A stretch of 45,189 nt of DNA from Candidatus Alistipes merdigallinarum (GCA_019119305.1 DWXH01000013.1:1-45189); one strand, 5' to 3'; positions 26,186 through 36,366 are shown, numbered from the stretch's first letter. A program made the numbers and translations. Notes: generated by a model not told the origin, from the letters alone.

Positions 26186-28087
26186 TTAACAAACCAGTAC
26201 CAGAATAGTGATCAGCAACAGGCCGGCAAGGAATACCAACAGATATTGCTGGATCTGTCCCGACTGTAACCCGCGGATCGCAAACGACATCTTGTTGGTC
26301 ACGAAAGCCAAACCGTTCATTGCACCATCGATCACATGACGATCGAACCAGGCGATCGAGCGGGAAATCCCGTTGAAGATGATCCGTTTGGTGATAAACA
26401 GATAGACCTCATCGATATAGAACCGATGTTTGGCAGCATTGTGCAGGCCGCTGAACGTTTTCTCCAGACGATCGGGAATCGGACTTTTTTTCCGATAGAA
26501 CACCGTTGCCACGGCGATACCGATAAGGGCAATCACCACGCTGGTGATCGCAACTGACGCTTCGAGGTGAATGATGTAATCGGCCCCGTCGCTGCTGACG
26601 AATTTTCCGAAAGGAATGAAACCGGCAACACAGGTGATCGCGGCCAGAACAACCAACGGAGTCGTCATCGAGGCAGGCGCTTCGTGCGGTTCGTGCTCGT
26701 GTTCGGCAGGTGTACCCCAGAAGATGTTATAATAGAGGCGGAACATATAGAATGCCGTCAGACCTGCGATAAAGCTCATGATCCAACCCATGACCGGAGC
26801 AAAGCTGAACGTAGCCGCCAGAATTTCATCTTTACTGAAGAATCCCGAGAAGGGAGGAATACCGGCAATTGCCAGACAGGCGATCAGGAAAGTGATATGC
26901 GTAATGGGCAACTGTTTGCGCAAACCGCCCATGCGGCTCATCTCGTTGCTGTGTACGGCGTGGATAATCGCTCCGGCACCCAAGAAGAGCAACGCCTTGA
27001 ACATGGCGTGCGTAAACAGGTGGAACATACCGGCCATATATCCGGTGCCGTTGTGTCCGCCATAACCCGACACACCAAGAGCGACCATCATGAATCCGAT
27101 CTGGGAGATCGTCGAGAAAGCCAACACCCGTTTGATATCGGTCTGCACACAAGCGATAACCGCGGCAAAGAGTGAGGTAAAGGCTCCGAGATAGGCCACT
27201 CCGTGCAACACTTCGGGGGTCTCGAAATAGTACACCGGGAACAGACGGGCCACCAGATAGACACCGGCCACGACCATCGTCGCCGCATGGATCAAGGCCG
27301 ACACCGGAGTCGGACCCTCCATAGCATCGGGCAGCCAGATGTGTAACGGGAACATCGCCGACTTTCCGGCACCTCCAACGAAGATCAGTGCCGTGGCCCA
27401 CGCCAACACCGAACACCCCATAAAGGTGGTTCCTGCCGCCTGCGTAAAGATCGACCGATCACCCGAAGTCAATACCCCGAAATCGAACGTCTGCGTGAAG
27501 AACGACAGCAACAAGATTCCGATCAGGAATCCAAGGTCGGCGAATCGCGTCACAATAAAGGCCTTTTTCGAAGCGGCAATTGCCTCCGGCTTGGTGTAGT
27601 AGAATCCGATCAACAGATAGGACGACACACCCACCAACTCCCAGAAAATGTACATCTGAAAAATGTTCGTCGCCAGCACCAATCCGAGCATCGAACAGCT
27701 GAACAGCGACAGAAAGGCGTAATAGCGCTCAAATCCGCGTTCGCCCTTCATATAGCCGAGGCTATAGATGTGCACCATCAACGAAACGGTCGTGATGACG
27801 ATCAACATCATCGCCGAAATCGGATCGAGCAAAACGCCCAAATCGATGTGCAGGGTGTCGGTAAAGTGCAACCACTCGATGTTGAAGGGCACCCATTTCT
27901 GATAGACGCCATCGACACGCGCTCCAGTGAAGTAGATCCACGCCGTAGCATAGGAGATCACCGTCGTTACGGCCATCGACAACGTTCCAATCAACCCTGA
28001 GGTACACGCCTTCAGCTTCATACCCAGCAACCCGAGTACGATAAAGGTCAACATCGGCAACAGTACGATCAGTATCGTGTATTCCAT
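26186..28087 (-). CDS. nuoL: NADH-quinone oxidoreductase subunit L
   Basis: The largest antiporter-like subunit of complex I (633 aa). Its C-terminal lateral helix runs along the membrane arm. It shows GYMKGERGFERYYAFLSLF (~111-129), FWELVGVSSYLLIGFYY (~148-164), KSAMFPLHIWLPDAMEGPTP (~241-260; the conserved Lys and PFHxWLPDAM motif) and IPPFSGFFSKDEI (~411-423). The region from about 490 on covers the lateral helix and the last anchor helix. It lies 29 bases after nuoK. Confidence 0.97.
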   Translation of the reverse strand: MEYTILIVLLPMLTFIVLGLLGMKLKACTSGLIGTLSMAVTTVISYATAWIYFTGARVDGVYQKWVPFNIEWLHFTDTLHIDLGVLLDPISAMMLIVITTVSLMVHIYSLGYMKGERGFERYYAFLSLFSCSMLGLVLATNIFQMYIFWELVGVSSYLLIGFYYTKPEAIAASKKAFIVTRFADLGFLIGILLLSFFTQTFDFGVLTSGDRSIFTQAAGTTFMGCSVLAWATALIFVGGAGKSAMFPLHIWLPDAMEGPTPVSALIHAATMVVAGVYLVARLFPVYYFETPEVLHGVAYLGAFTSLFAAVIACVQTDIKRVLAFSTISQIGFMMVALGVSGYGGHNGTGYMAGMFHLFTHAMFKALLFLGAGAIIHAVHSNEMSRMGGLRKQLPITHITFLIACLAIAGIPPFSGFFSKDEILAATFSFAPVMGWIMSFIAGLTAFYMFRLYYNIFWGTPAEHEHEPHEAPASMTTPLVVLAAITCVAGFIPFGKFVSSDGADYIIHLEASVAITSVVIALIGIAVATVFYRKKSPIPDRLEKTFSGLHNAAKHRFYIDEVYLFITKRIIFNGISRSIAWFDRHVIDGAMNGLAFVTNKMSFAIRGLQSGQIQQYLLVFLAGLLLITILVLVC

Positions 28088-28116
28088 ATCGTATAATTTT
28101 TTCTCTCTTTAAACAA

Positions 28117-28428
28117 TTAGTCTTTCAGTTCATCGAGGTTCTTCACTTCGATATTCTTCATGTTACGATAGATATTGACGATAATCGCGATAGCTACCGC
28201 CGTCTCTGCCGCTGCAATGGCGATCGAAAAGATCGAAAAGAAGAGACCCTCCATCTGACCGGGAAACAGATACCGGTTGAAAACCGCAAAGTTGATGTTT
28301 ACCGCATTCAGGATCAATTCGATGGAGAGCAATATCGCAATCAGATTACGACGCGTAACGAAGCCGTACACCCCAGCAAAGAACATTACGGTGCTGACCA
28401 CCAGATAGTATTGCATTTGAATTTCCAT
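28117..28428 (-). CDS. nuoK: NADH-quinone oxidoreductase subunit K
   Basis: A small three-helix membrane subunit of complex I (103 aa). It shows GVYGFVTRRNLIAILLSIEL (~22-41, with the conserved Glu in the second helix), NAVNINFAVF (~44) and AIAAAETAVAIAIIVNIYR (~74-92, second key Glu). I used the ATG at 28428 (MEIQMQYY): the open frame upstream begins with TTG inside the nuoJ end and would make the protein too long. It starts 4 bases after the nuoJ stop. Confidence 0.96.
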   Translation of the reverse strand: MEIQMQYYLVVSTVMFFAGVYGFVTRRNLIAILLSIELILNAVNINFAVFNRYLFPGQMEGLFFSIFSIAIAAAETAVAIAIIVNIYRNMKNIEVKNLDELKD

Positions 28429-28432
28429 AGCT

Positions 28433-28945
28433 TTATTTCCGTTTACGAGCAATCAACAAACCTCCAATGATACATGCCAACAACAGTACGCTGACCGCCT
28501 CGAAGGGCAACAGATACTGATATTTTCCGGTACCCATCATCGCATAACCGATGGCATGCATGTCGACTTCTCCTTCGGTAAACAGCACCGGAGGATAGCA
28601 GTGCGTCAGCAACAAATAGATACACATAACGGCACCCACGATCGAAACGATCAGGCCCGACAACATCCGACGGTTCCGCAACGGAGCCTTTTTGTCTTCA
28701 TCGGAGCTCGTCAGCAAAATCGAAAAGACATACAAGACGATAATACCTCCTGCGTAGATCAACAACTGGACAGCTCCCAGAAAGGAATAATTGAGCTGAA
28801 AATAGAAGCCCGCCGTAGCGAATAGCACAAAAAGCAGGTATGTCGCGGCACGCAGAATCCGTTTGGTCGTAACCGTCATGATCGAAAAGATGACGATCAC
28901 TGCCGCAAGAAATGCGAAACCGGCTTGTTCTAAGGTAAATTCCAT
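28433..28945 (-). CDS. nuoJ: NADH-quinone oxidoreductase subunit J
   Basis: A five-helix membrane subunit of complex I (170 aa). The third-helix motif QLLIYAGGIIVLYVFSILL (~60-78), with its pi-bulge Gly and Tyr residues, is characteristic. The N-terminal AGFAFLAAVIVIFSIMTVTT is the first helix. It follows nuoI with a 7-base gap and precedes nuoK. Confidence 0.94.
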   Translation of the reverse strand: MEFTLEQAGFAFLAAVIVIFSIMTVTTKRILRAATYLLFVLFATAGFYFQLNYSFLGAVQLLIYAGGIIVLYVFSILLTSSDEDKKAPLRNRRMLSGLIVSIVGAVMCIYLLLTHCYPPVLFTEGEVDMHAIGYAMMGTGKYQYLLPFEAVSVLLLACIIGGLLIARKRK

Positions 28946-28952
28946 TTTGCGT

Positions 28953-29420
28953 CTATTTTTTTTCTAACGTTGAACCTTCGTGATTGAGTTGTCGTACGAG
29001 TTTATCCCGAGTGAATACGGCATGTTCGAATTTCGTATCGAACGTAATCGCCCCGTGCGGACAGGAACGTACACACAGCTGACAGTAGAGACAACTGCCG
29101 ATATCGTAGATGTAGCGTTTCAGCACTCTTTTCTTCTTGCCCTTGTCGTCGGTCACGGTCTCCGATTCGACACGTATCGACCCGTTGGGACAATTCATCT
29201 GGCAGATGCCGCACGCAATACATTTATGTTCGTTGTTCTCGTTGTGCGGCATAATAAGCTCACCCCGGAAACGATCGAACATCTGCAACGTCGCCCGATT
29301 CTCGGGATACTGTTCGGTAGTCTTCTTGCGGAAAAAAACACGAATCGTAACACGCATTCCCTTCAACAACGAGGTCAGCCCTTTGAAAAACGACCCGATA
29401 TATTCTTTAAAAGCACTCAT
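28953..29420 (-). CDS. nuoI: NADH-quinone oxidoreductase subunit I
   Basis: A peripheral-arm ferredoxin subunit carrying clusters N6a and N6b (155 aa). Two 4Fe-4S motifs are seen: CIACGICQMNCP (~68-79) and CLYCQLCVRSCP (~110-121). The spacer between them, with VTDDKGKKKRVLKRYIYDI, is a little longer than in E. coli. It sits between nuoH and nuoJ as expected. It passes electrons from the upstream clusters to NuoB. Because no nuoE/F/G is present here, its physiological electron donor is not visible. Confidence 0.95.
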   Translation of the reverse strand: MSAFKEYIGSFFKGLTSLLKGMRVTIRVFFRKKTTEQYPENRATLQMFDRFRGELIMPHNENNEHKCIACGICQMNCPNGSIRVESETVTDDKGKKKRVLKRYIYDIGSCLYCQLCVRSCPHGAITFDTKFEHAVFTRDKLVRQLNHEGSTLEKK

Positions 29421-29451
29421 ATTCCGATTTACCTTTTATAATTTACAGCCG

Positions 29452-30552
29452 TTAAAAATGCAACCCGGTCACTACAATGATCACCATCAACAACAGATTC
29501 ACCAGATTGATCGGCAACAAATATTTCCATTCGAGTTTCAACAGCTGGTCGATTCTCAGACGGGGGAAGGTCCATTTGAACCACATGATAACAAAGATGA
29601 TAAAACCTACCTTGATAAGGAACCATACCAACGAAGGGATATAATCCATTACCGCATTGAAACCATCCCAACCGGCGATGTGCAGCGGCATCCAACCTCC
29701 GAGGAACATCGTCGCCGCAACACCGGCAACGATAAACAGATTCAGATACTCCGCCAGATAGAAAAAGCCGAAATGCATTCCCGAATACTCGGTGTGATAA
29801 CCGGCCGTCAACTCGGAATCGGCTTCGGGAAGGTCGAACGGTCCCCGGTTGGTCTCGGCCGTACCGGCTACCATATAGACCAAAAAGGCAATCACAGCAG
29901 GAATATGGCCCGAGAAGAGGAACCAACAGTCGGCCTGACGTTCGACGATCTCCGAAAGCTGCATCGTCCCAGCCAGTACGACCATCGTCATGAGTGACAA
30001 CCCGATAGAAAGTTCATAACTGATCATCTGGGCACCGCTTCGCATGGCTCCGATCAACGAATACTTGTTGTTACTCGACCATCCGGCCAACAAAATCCCG
30101 ACAACCCCGATCGAAGAAACGGCCATCAGGAAGAAGATCCCCACATTGAAATCGAGCACCTCGAGTCCTTTGGCAAAAGGAAGGCATCCGAATGCCAGTA
30201 CCGAAGAGATTATCACGATATAGGGGGCCAGATTGAACAGGAAGCGATCGACCCGATCGATCGTGATCAACTCTTTGATCAACATCTTGATCATATCGGC
30301 GATACTCTGCACCGTACCGTAAGGACCGACACGGTTGGGCCCCAGACGACACTGAAAGAAAGCACACACCTTACGTTCGATGTAAATCAACGCCAGTGCG
30401 ATCAGTGCATATCCCAACAACAGGCACAGACCGATCAGAATGCATTCGGTCAGGACAACGCCCCACGCCGGCATCACACCGCTCAGTGCTTCATCGATCC
30501 ATTGGGTCAGCGCATTGAAATCCAGACTGTCTGTATAGGTATTCAATAACAT
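29452..30552 (-). CDS. nuoH: NADH-quinone oxidoreductase subunit H
   Basis: A membrane subunit that forms much of the quinone chamber of complex I (366 aa, eight helices). Conserved segments are [20 protein letters not shown] (~73-92), [20 protein letters not shown] (~158-177) followed by [30 protein letters not shown] (~232-251) followed by [18 protein letters not shown], and [20 protein letters not shown] (~329-348). The many charged residues needed for quinone coupling are intact. It follows nuoCD by 25 bases. Confidence 0.97.
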   Translation of the reverse strand: MLLNTYTDSLDFNALTQWIDEALSGVMPAWGVVLTECILIGLCLLLGYALIALALIYIERKVCAFFQCRLGPNRVGPYGTVQSIADMIKMLIKELITIDRVDRFLFNLAPYIVIISSVLAFGCLPFAKGLEVLDFNVGIFFLMAVSSIGVVGILLAGWSSNNKYSLIGAMRSGAQMISYELSIGLSLMTMVVLAGTMQLSEIVERQADCWFLFSGHIPAVIAFLVYMVAGTAETNRGPFDLPEADSELTAGYHTEYSGMHFGFFYLAEYLNLFIVAGVAATMFLGGWMPLHIAGWDGFNAVMDYIPSLVWFLIKVGFIIFVIMWFKWTFPRLRIDQLLKLEWKYLLPINLVNLLLMVIIVVTGLHF

Positions 30553-30577
30553 AATCGTTTTCTATTATTTTAATGAT

Positions 30578-32203
30578 TTATCTGTCGACATCGGGAACAA
30601 CATAGTCGAGCGAACCGCCGATTGCAATCAGGTCGGCAATCTTATACCCCCGGGTCAAATGGTCCACTACCGAAACCAACGGCAAACACGGTGAGCGGAA
30701 TTTCACACGATAGGGATATTTATCGCCCCGACTTTCGATATATACGCCGAATTCACCACGGCTCGCCTCGACGCTGCTGAAGAACTGACCTTCCGGCAAT
30801 CGGATGATCGGTTTGGTCTTTACGGCATAATCCCCGGCAGGGATGTTGTCGATCAACTGTTCGAGGATATGAAGCGACTCGCGAATCTCATCGACACGCA
30901 CCAGATAACGGTCGAACGTATCGCCGCCCGTCCGGACAACCTCCTTGAAATCGACTTTATCGTATACGCCGTAAGGTTTCAACTTACGTACATCGCAGTG
31001 CCATCCTGAAGCCCGTCCCGAAGGCCCTGTAACGCCATACGAGATCGCATCCTCCTTGGTCAACACTCCGATTCCCTTCATACGCTGCTGTGCGATGACA
31101 TTTCCGGTAAACACCTCATCATACTCTTTGAGCATCGGAGGTAGGTAAGCGATAAATTCCTTGACTCGTTTGACCAAATTGGGATGGATGTCGGCCATAA
31201 CCCCTCCGATCACGTTGTAATTCTGAATCAGACGTCCTCCGGTGGTCTCCTCCATCATGTCGAGTACCTTTTCACGATCACGGAACCCATAGAAAAAGGC
31301 CGTCAATGCTCCGAGGTCCATACACAACGTCGACCAGAACAGCAGGTGCGACGACAACCGGTTCAACTCATCCATGATCGTCCGGATATAAAGCGCACGT
31401 TCGGGCACCTCGATCCCCATCGCTTTCTCGATACACATACAGAGCGCATGACGGTTCTGGTGGGCCGCAAGATAGTCCAACCGGTCGGTCAGGGCCAGCG
31501 TCTGCGGATAGGTCAGACTTTCGCACATCTTCTCGATACCCCGATGGATATACCCACAATTTACATCCACCTTCTTGACAATCTCACCCTCGAGCGATAC
31601 CCTGAAACGGAGCACCCCGTGCGTTGCGGGGTGCTGGGGGCCTATATTGACCACATATTCCGAGTCATCGAACAGAACACTCTCCGTCTCTTCGATTTTA
31701 CCATTCTCCTCCTGCAATCCCGGCACCACATCGAGCGACTCATCACTCTCCAGCCGTACGGGATTGATCTCCGGCGATGCATCATAATCCTTACGGAACG
31801 GATATCCGACCCAATCGTTTCTCAAATAGAGACGACGCATATCGGAATTACCGACAAAACGAATCCCGTAAAAATCGTATACCTCTCGCTCATTCAACTG
31901 AGCAGCTTCCCAAAGATCGCTGACACTCTGCAATTCGGGATTTTCGCGATCCGATGTTTCGGTGCGCAAAACGATCTCATGTCCGAACGATGTAGAACGC
32001 AGGTGATAAACTACACCTAAGGTCTCGCCCCAATCCATCCCGGTCATACAGACCAGAAAATCGAACCGCATCTCCGGATCATCCCGCAAGCTTTTAGCTA
32101 CGGCATGAAACTCTCCGGCAGGAACGGTCACCGTCAACGGCTCTCCTTCGGCAAACACAACCGACGGGGCCATAAGCGCTAACTTATCTTTAATCTTATT
32201 CAT
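30578..32203 (-). CDS. nuoCD: Fused NADH-quinone oxidoreductase subunit C/D
   Basis: A fusion of the NuoC (30-kDa) and NuoD (49-kDa) subunits in one 541-aa chain. The NuoC part is about residues 1-150, with [20 protein letters not shown] (~104-123) and then [18 protein letters not shown]. The NuoD part starts near 157 with [16 protein letters not shown] (~160-175) and [17 protein letters not shown]. It continues with [12 protein letters not shown] and ends at [13 protein letters not shown], the standard C-terminus. NuoD forms the quinone site with NuoB and NuoH. The start overlaps the nuoB stop by 8 bases. Fusion of these two genes is known in several lineages, including Bacteroidetes and enterobacteria. 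Confidence 0.96.
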   Translation of the reverse strand: MNKIKDKLALMAPSVVFAEGEPLTVTVPAGEFHAVAKSLRDDPEMRFDFLVCMTGMDWGETLGVVYHLRSTSFGHEIVLRTETSDRENPELQSVSDLWEAAQLNEREVYDFYGIRFVGNSDMRRLYLRNDWVGYPFRKDYDASPEINPVRLESDESLDVVPGLQEENGKIEETESVLFDDSEYVVNIGPQHPATHGVLRFRVSLEGEIVKKVDVNCGYIHRGIEKMCESLTYPQTLALTDRLDYLAAHQNRHALCMCIEKAMGIEVPERALYIRTIMDELNRLSSHLLFWSTLCMDLGALTAFFYGFRDREKVLDMMEETTGGRLIQNYNVIGGVMADIHPNLVKRVKEFIAYLPPMLKEYDEVFTGNVIAQQRMKGIGVLTKEDAISYGVTGPSGRASGWHCDVRKLKPYGVYDKVDFKEVVRTGGDTFDRYLVRVDEIRESLHILEQLIDNIPAGDYAVKTKPIIRLPEGQFFSSVEASRGEFGVYIESRGDKYPYRVKFRSPCLPLVSVVDHLTRGYKIADLIAIGGSLDYVVPDVDR

Positions 32204-32777
32204 TATCTGCGGATTCTTTCTTTTCTTTTCTGTTCACCACGCCAAAATAGCGTTCTGCTTTAATTTTCCGTTGCAGCTGCATCATGCCGTACAACAAGGC
32301 TTCAGGACGGGGCGGACATCCCGGCACATACACATCCACCGGAATAATCTTGTCAACCCCTTGCAATACGTGATACGATCCTTTGAAAGGACCGCCAGAG
32401 ATAGCACAACCGCCCATCGCGATAACGTATTTTGGTTCGGCCATCTGATCGTACAGACGTTTGAGAACGGGTGCCATTTTATGCACGATCGTACCGGCCA
32501 CGACAATCACGTCGGCCTGACGCGGACTGGCACGGGTCACTTCAAACCCAAACCGGGCAAAATCATAGCGGGCGGCACCCACCGCCATAAATTCGATACC
32601 ACAACAACTGGTAGCGAATGTCAAGGGCCAAACCGAATTCGACCGACCCCAATTGATCAGTTGATCCAATTTACCGACAACCACGTTGACGCCGCCGGCT
32701 CTGAGTTGTTCGATGTATTCATTATCGTTGAATGCATCGTATTTCATCGATTTGATGTTGACTCCTTTTATTTCCAT
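32196..32777 (-). CDS. nuoB: NADH-quinone oxidoreductase subunit B
   Basis: Holds cluster N2, the last Fe-S centre before quinone. In 193 aa: [20 protein letters not shown] (the CC pair, ~48-67), [20 protein letters not shown] (~72-91), [10 protein letters not shown] (~130) and [15 protein letters not shown] (~155-169). All four ligand Cys are present. The ATG at 32777 overlaps the nuoA 3' end by 10 bases. A second Met, 11 residues in, is an alternative. The frame is open far upstream but without NuoB-like sequence. Confidence 0.95.
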   Translation of the reverse strand: MEIKGVNIKSMKYDAFNDNEYIEQLRAGGVNVVVGKLDQLINWGRSNSVWPLTFATSCCGIEFMAVGAARYDFARFGFEVTRASPRQADVIVVAGTIVHKMAPVLKRLYDQMAEPKYVIAMGGCAISGGPFKGSYHVLQGVDKIIPVDVYVPGCPPRPEALLYGMMQLQRKIKAERYFGVVNRKEKKESADNE

Positions 32778-33118
32778 TCCAATGCACCTTTTTTCCATGC
32801 GTACGCCAATCCCAGTACGAGGATTACCATAAAGAAAAGAATATTGAACAGACCGGCTACGCCGACTTCGCGGACAATTACTGCCCACGGAAACATGAAC
32901 ATCGCCTCCACGTCGAAAATCAGAAACAGGATAGCGAACAGATAGTATCCTACGCGGAACTGCATCCATGATTTACCCCGCGTCGGAATACCGCATTCAT
33001 ACGGCTCGCCTTTCTGTTTGTTAAAAGATCTCGGAGAAAGCAATTTGTCGAGCCCGAGTGCTGCGACTACAAGAAAGATGGCCGTAAGAATAACGACCAA
33101 AAACAACGTCAAATTCAT
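32768..33118 (-). CDS. nuoA: NADH-quinone oxidoreductase subunit A
   Basis: A three-helix membrane subunit of complex I and first gene of the operon (116 aa). It shows [20 protein letters not shown] (~36-55; the conserved loop with Cys near the quinone site) followed by [24 protein letters not shown] with the key Asp and Glu. I used the ATG at 33118 (MNLTLFLV), the expected N-terminal helix. The longer frame to 33169 adds a non-helical stretch. Confidence 0.96.
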   Translation of the reverse strand: MNLTLFLVVILTAIFLVVAALGLDKLLSPRSFNKQKGEPYECGIPTRGKSWMQFRVGYYLFAILFLIFDVEAMFMFPWAVIVREVGVAGLFNILFFMVILVLGLAYAWKKGALEWK

Positions 33119-33201
33119 AGCGTTTCTCTTTTGATAACCCAAAAATGCCTCTAAACGGCAAAAATGCATTTACAGGCAATCGGTAACTGAAAAAAACGGT
33201 A

Positions 33202-33209
33202 CAAAAATA
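33202..33209 (-). promoter_or_regulatory. Likely -7 box of the nuo operon
   Basis: On the minus strand TATTTTTG matches TAnnTTTG and lies about 84 bases before nuoA. A T-rich -33 region is present but no exact TTTG at the usual spacing. It follows the terminator of the TPR gene, so a promoter is required hereabouts. Confidence 0.5.
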
Positions 33210-33330
33210 GCTCATTTTTATCAAGAGAAAAATTATATCTCTTTTTTTTTTCTTTTTTACAGATTTCTCGGCCCAACTACATCATAATACACAGACAAAC
33301 AACACTATACAAATTCCCATTCGGGCAAAA

Positions 33331-33365
33331 AAAAATCTGGTCGTAAGACTTACGACCAGATTTTT
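33331..33365 (-). terminator. Terminator between TPR gene and nuo operon
   Basis: An almost perfect palindrome (AAAAATCTGGTCGTAAG / CTTACGACCAGATTTTT, 17 bp) with a T/A-tract on both ends lies 24 bases past the TPR gene stop. It can work on either strand. Confidence 0.88.
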
Positions 33366-33389
33366 CTGCTGTATTCGAATATCTATATT

Positions 33390-35030
33390 CTAAAGATAAT
33401 CCTTCAATGCTTCTGTCAATCGTTGTGCATCGGCATTCTGAGGATCGATCTGCAACAACTTCTGCCAATATGTCATTGCCGAAGGATAGTCCTCTTTCTT
33501 AATAAAGTACACACCCATATAATGATAAGCCTCTTTCAAAGAGGAAAGATATTTACTCGGTTCCTGTTCCATCAAAGCGATTGCCTGTTCATAATACGGT
33601 TTTGCTAACCCGACCGGATTTTCAGGATCATCCATCGCAATATTTGCTCGTCCTCTCCACAACACTCCGGTTACGTTGTCCGGCAATTTTTCAACGATAT
33701 ATGCAAATTCGCCATCAGCACCTTTCAAATATTCAATCATCTTAACAGAATCGGCTTCAGCCATCGGCCCCGTTCCTGCTGCCGTACGTAATGTAGTTCC
33801 AGCCTCATAGTAAATCTTACCCAAAGACAGCCGGTCTGACAATTTTACATCCTCTCCGTTATCGATAAATTTCTTATAGGTAGCGATTGCATTATCGAAT
33901 TGCCCCACACTATTGTACTCCTCTGCCAAATCACGAAGTATCTCTTGCTTGGAGGTATCCATCTGAATTACCTTATTGTAGGCAACAATAGCATCTTCGT
34001 GTTTATCGTTCTTTGCCAAAATTTGAGCGTAATAAAGATAGTCACGGGAAATCAGACGAGAAGTGTCACCGTTATTCATCAACTCCTGAGCCAAATCATA
34101 ACTCGTCTTGTAATCTCCTTTATCGTAATTGATATACATGTTCAGTCGACGGAGAGCGGTACTCTGCGGAGCGCGCGCCAACACCTTGCTTACAATACCC
34201 TCTACTTCATCGTATTTTTTACTCAAATAGAGAATCGTAGCATAACGTGCCAAATCGTTCAGACTCGAATTTTCTGGATCGACATATTTTGAGAATGCTT
34301 CAGCAGCTTCCGTAAAACGCTCGTTTTTGTAATAGACGTCGGCCAATTCGCTGTATACAACCGTATAATCGGGATCGAGTTGGAGCAACTGATTCAACTT
34401 GTCAATAGCAAATTGGGGATTAACTCGTGTATAAATCTTGGCATATTTAAAATAGGCCTCCTTACATTCAGGATCTATCGTTGTTGCCATTTCATAACAG
34501 CTGGCAGCCTCTCCGATTTTCTTTTGTGCAGCAAGGATATCGCCTTCGAGAACAAAGAAATCCGGAGTTTTGGTTCCAAACTGCCGAGCTTTTTCCATAT
34601 ACTCTTTTGCCTTATCTACCGATATCGGTAAATATGCACGTGCTACAGCAATGTAAACCAACGGATTCTTTTTGTTCTTACCGGTAAAAAATCCGTCAAA
34701 TGCACTATCTTGATTCGGGTTTTCTTTCAATCCGAGCTTCAATTCTCCGATCGAATTGAAAACATAATCAGGATCAGCAACAAGCCCTTCTTTATAATAG
34801 TAAGCTGCTGAATCTTTCATATTCAAATCAGCGTAGACCTCTCCCAGGAAATAGCAGGTTTCGGCTTTGTTGTTTACCTTTTCGTTCTGCAAATTCGCCA
34901 ATAAGACTGTTTTTGCTTCATCGAGCATCCCTGCCCGATAAAAATCAATTCCCTTCGTATTATCGTCAGCGGAAAGGGTCGCTGCGCCGAAACTCAACGC
35001 CAAGGACAAAATTCCAAATTTTACTTTCAT
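33390..35030 (-). CDS. Exported tetratricopeptide-repeat protein of the Ton cluster
   Basis: A 546-aa protein with a Sec signal peptide (cleavage near LSADD, residue ~21) and TPR-like helical repeats through most of its length, e.g. AETCYFLGEVYADLNMKDSA, CYEMATTIDPECKEAYFKYA and TYWQKLLQIDPQNADAQRL. No catalytic motif is evident, so it is probably a periplasmic scaffold. It follows the PstS-like lipoprotein gene by 32 bases and lies downstream of tonB-exbD-exbD-exbB. A similar TPR gene next to a Ton operon is common in Bacteroidetes, so a role in energised transport is inferred, not shown. Confidence 0.85.
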   Translation of the reverse strand: MKVKFGILSLALSFGAATLSADDNTKGIDFYRAGMLDEAKTVLLANLQNEKVNNKAETCYFLGEVYADLNMKDSAAYYYKEGLVADPDYVFNSIGELKLGLKENPNQDSAFDGFFTGKNKKNPLVYIAVARAYLPISVDKAKEYMEKARQFGTKTPDFFVLEGDILAAQKKIGEAASCYEMATTIDPECKEAYFKYAKIYTRVNPQFAIDKLNQLLQLDPDYTVVYSELADVYYKNERFTEAAEAFSKYVDPENSSLNDLARYATILYLSKKYDEVEGIVSKVLARAPQSTALRRLNMYINYDKGDYKTSYDLAQELMNNGDTSRLISRDYLYYAQILAKNDKHEDAIVAYNKVIQMDTSKQEILRDLAEEYNSVGQFDNAIATYKKFIDNGEDVKLSDRLSLGKIYYEAGTTLRTAAGTGPMAEADSVKMIEYLKGADGEFAYIVEKLPDNVTGVLWRGRANIAMDDPENPVGLAKPYYEQAIALMEQEPSKYLSSLKEAYHYMGVYFIKKEDYPSAMTYWQKLLQIDPQNADAQRLTEALKDYL

Positions 35031-35062
35031 TTTATTAATTAGTTGTTAAGTTATGTATTTTT

Positions 35063-36022
35063 CTACCAAGTATCTCTCACGTTTACGATACGCACATTCT
35101 GCGTCGCCGGCACGACGCCTGAACGCAATATGATCCGCTGTCCACGGTCAGAGGCCAGAAATGTAGCAAACCCCGACGCTAAGCCACTACGCGGATCGGT
35201 CAGAACAGCGTAAATTTCACGAATCAACGGATATTGTCCCAAAGCGATATAAGCCTGATAGGGTTTATAGCTGTTTTGAGCTGTAGCCTCTTCCGCATCT
35301 TTCGTTACAGACATGACGGTAACCCGCTCCGAAAAGGTAAGTTGTGTAGAATCACTCTTATCACCTACCCACGACACGCCAATCACACCGATCGCATTCG
35401 GAGTCTTCTCCACATAATCGATCACTGCGGCGTTTGTCTGTAAAGCACTTAAATTTCCCCGTAAGGAATCCCCCTGGCAAATCGAATCGACCGCAAAACG
35501 CACTGTACTGGAGTTCGTATGATCGAACACCAACATCAGGTCCCCCAACTTCGTACGTGAATCAAGCTGATCCCACCGGGTTATCTTTCCTGTAAGAATT
35601 TGTTTCAAAGCCGACACGGAAATCAACGAATCGGGATTTTGTTTATTAACGATCAACGCGATCCCATCCGTTGCGATTTTGATCTCTTTCGGGAAAAACT
35701 TTTTGGATGCGAGATACTCTTTTTCCTGATCGGTCAATTTCCGCGATGTAATCGCCAACCGTACGCTGTCTTTCAACAACAGATCGATGGCATCTACTTC
35801 ATTGGTATAGATCGGACAAATCCCGGCCTGAGGGTATATTCCTTCGAAAACATCGATCTCTTGTTGGATAATATCCCGAAAACTCTCGTCCGCACTAATC
35901 GGAATAACTCCCGAAGTCGCTGTGTCTGTAAACTTATCAGTGGTTCGGCGCCCGTGGCACGAACAGATCACCAATACAATAAGTCCTACAGTTAAATTCT
36001 GTATCAGCCGATTTATTTTCAT
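35063..36022 (-). CDS. PstS-like substrate-binding lipoprotein of the Ton cluster
   Basis: A 319-aa lipoprotein (hydrophobic signal ending VICSC) related to phosphate-binding PstS proteins. It contains SGVIPISADESFRDIIQQ (~38-55), the LILTGKITRWDQL-like segment (KQILTGKITRWDQLDSR, ~138), SSTVRFAVDSICQGDS (~170) and IGVIGVSWVGD (~210). No pstC, pstA or pstB is near, so the ligand is uncertain. The ATG at 36022 was chosen because the upstream Met would overlap the previous gene and give no signal peptide at the start. It lies 16 bases after the small membrane protein gene. Confidence 0.85.
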   Translation of the reverse strand: MKINRLIQNLTVGLIVLVICSCHGRRTTDKFTDTATSGVIPISADESFRDIIQQEIDVFEGIYPQAGICPIYTNEVDAIDLLLKDSVRLAITSRKLTDQEKEYLASKKFFPKEIKIATDGIALIVNKQNPDSLISVSALKQILTGKITRWDQLDSRTKLGDLMLVFDHTNSSTVRFAVDSICQGDSLRGNLSALQTNAAVIDYVEKTPNAIGVIGVSWVGDKSDSTQLTFSERVTVMSVTKDAEEATAQNSYKPYQAYIALGQYPLIREIYAVLTDPRSGLASGFATFLASDRGQRIILRSGVVPATQNVRIVNVRDTW

Positions 36023-36038
36023 CTCATTAGTTGTTTTA

Positions 36039-36275
36039 TCAATTTTCAAAATTGTTTCTCATATCTCTTATTTGACGATATCCTCTAAAAACACCGTACA
36101 CGAGAAACAATACTCCCATACCATAACGGATAGGAGCAGAAATCGATTTTACAAAAATAGGAGAAAATATCATAACATAAGCCATCCCCACATAAAATAA
36201 TACCATAAAAATACCGAAAACGTAATAAACCTTATTCATTCGCTTTCGCCTGTTATCTTCGCTTTCTTGTCGCAT
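36039..36275 (-). CDS. Small two-helix membrane protein
   Basis: A 78-aa protein with a polar, charged N-terminus (MRQESEDNRRKRM) and two hydrophobic helices (about residues 14-38 and 47-63), ending in a basic tail. I do not recognise a family. It begins the short operon with the PstS-like and TPR genes, 55 bases after the tonB terminator. A near-consensus -7 element (TACGTTCG, minus strand 36304-36297) stands about 22 bases before its start. The start could also be Met13. Confidence 0.75.
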   Translation of the reverse strand: MRQESEDNRRKRMNKVYYVFGIFMVLFYVGMAYVMIFSPIFVKSISAPIRYGMGVLFLVYGVFRGYRQIRDMRNNFEN

Positions 36276-36329
36276 ATATTCACCCAGTTTGTTATCCGAA
36301 CGTAACGAACTACTCGTTTACAGAAAAAA

Positions 36330-36366
36330 CGAAAACCCTGTTTAAATATTTTAAGCAGGGTTTTCG
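36330..36366 (-). terminator. Terminator after tonB
   Basis: CGAAAACCCTG and CAGGGTTTTCG form an 11-bp perfect stem around a 15-base AT-rich loop that can extend pairing (TTTAAA/TTTAA). It lies 17 bases past the tonB stop and splits the Ton operon from the downstream three-gene operon. Confidence 0.8.
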
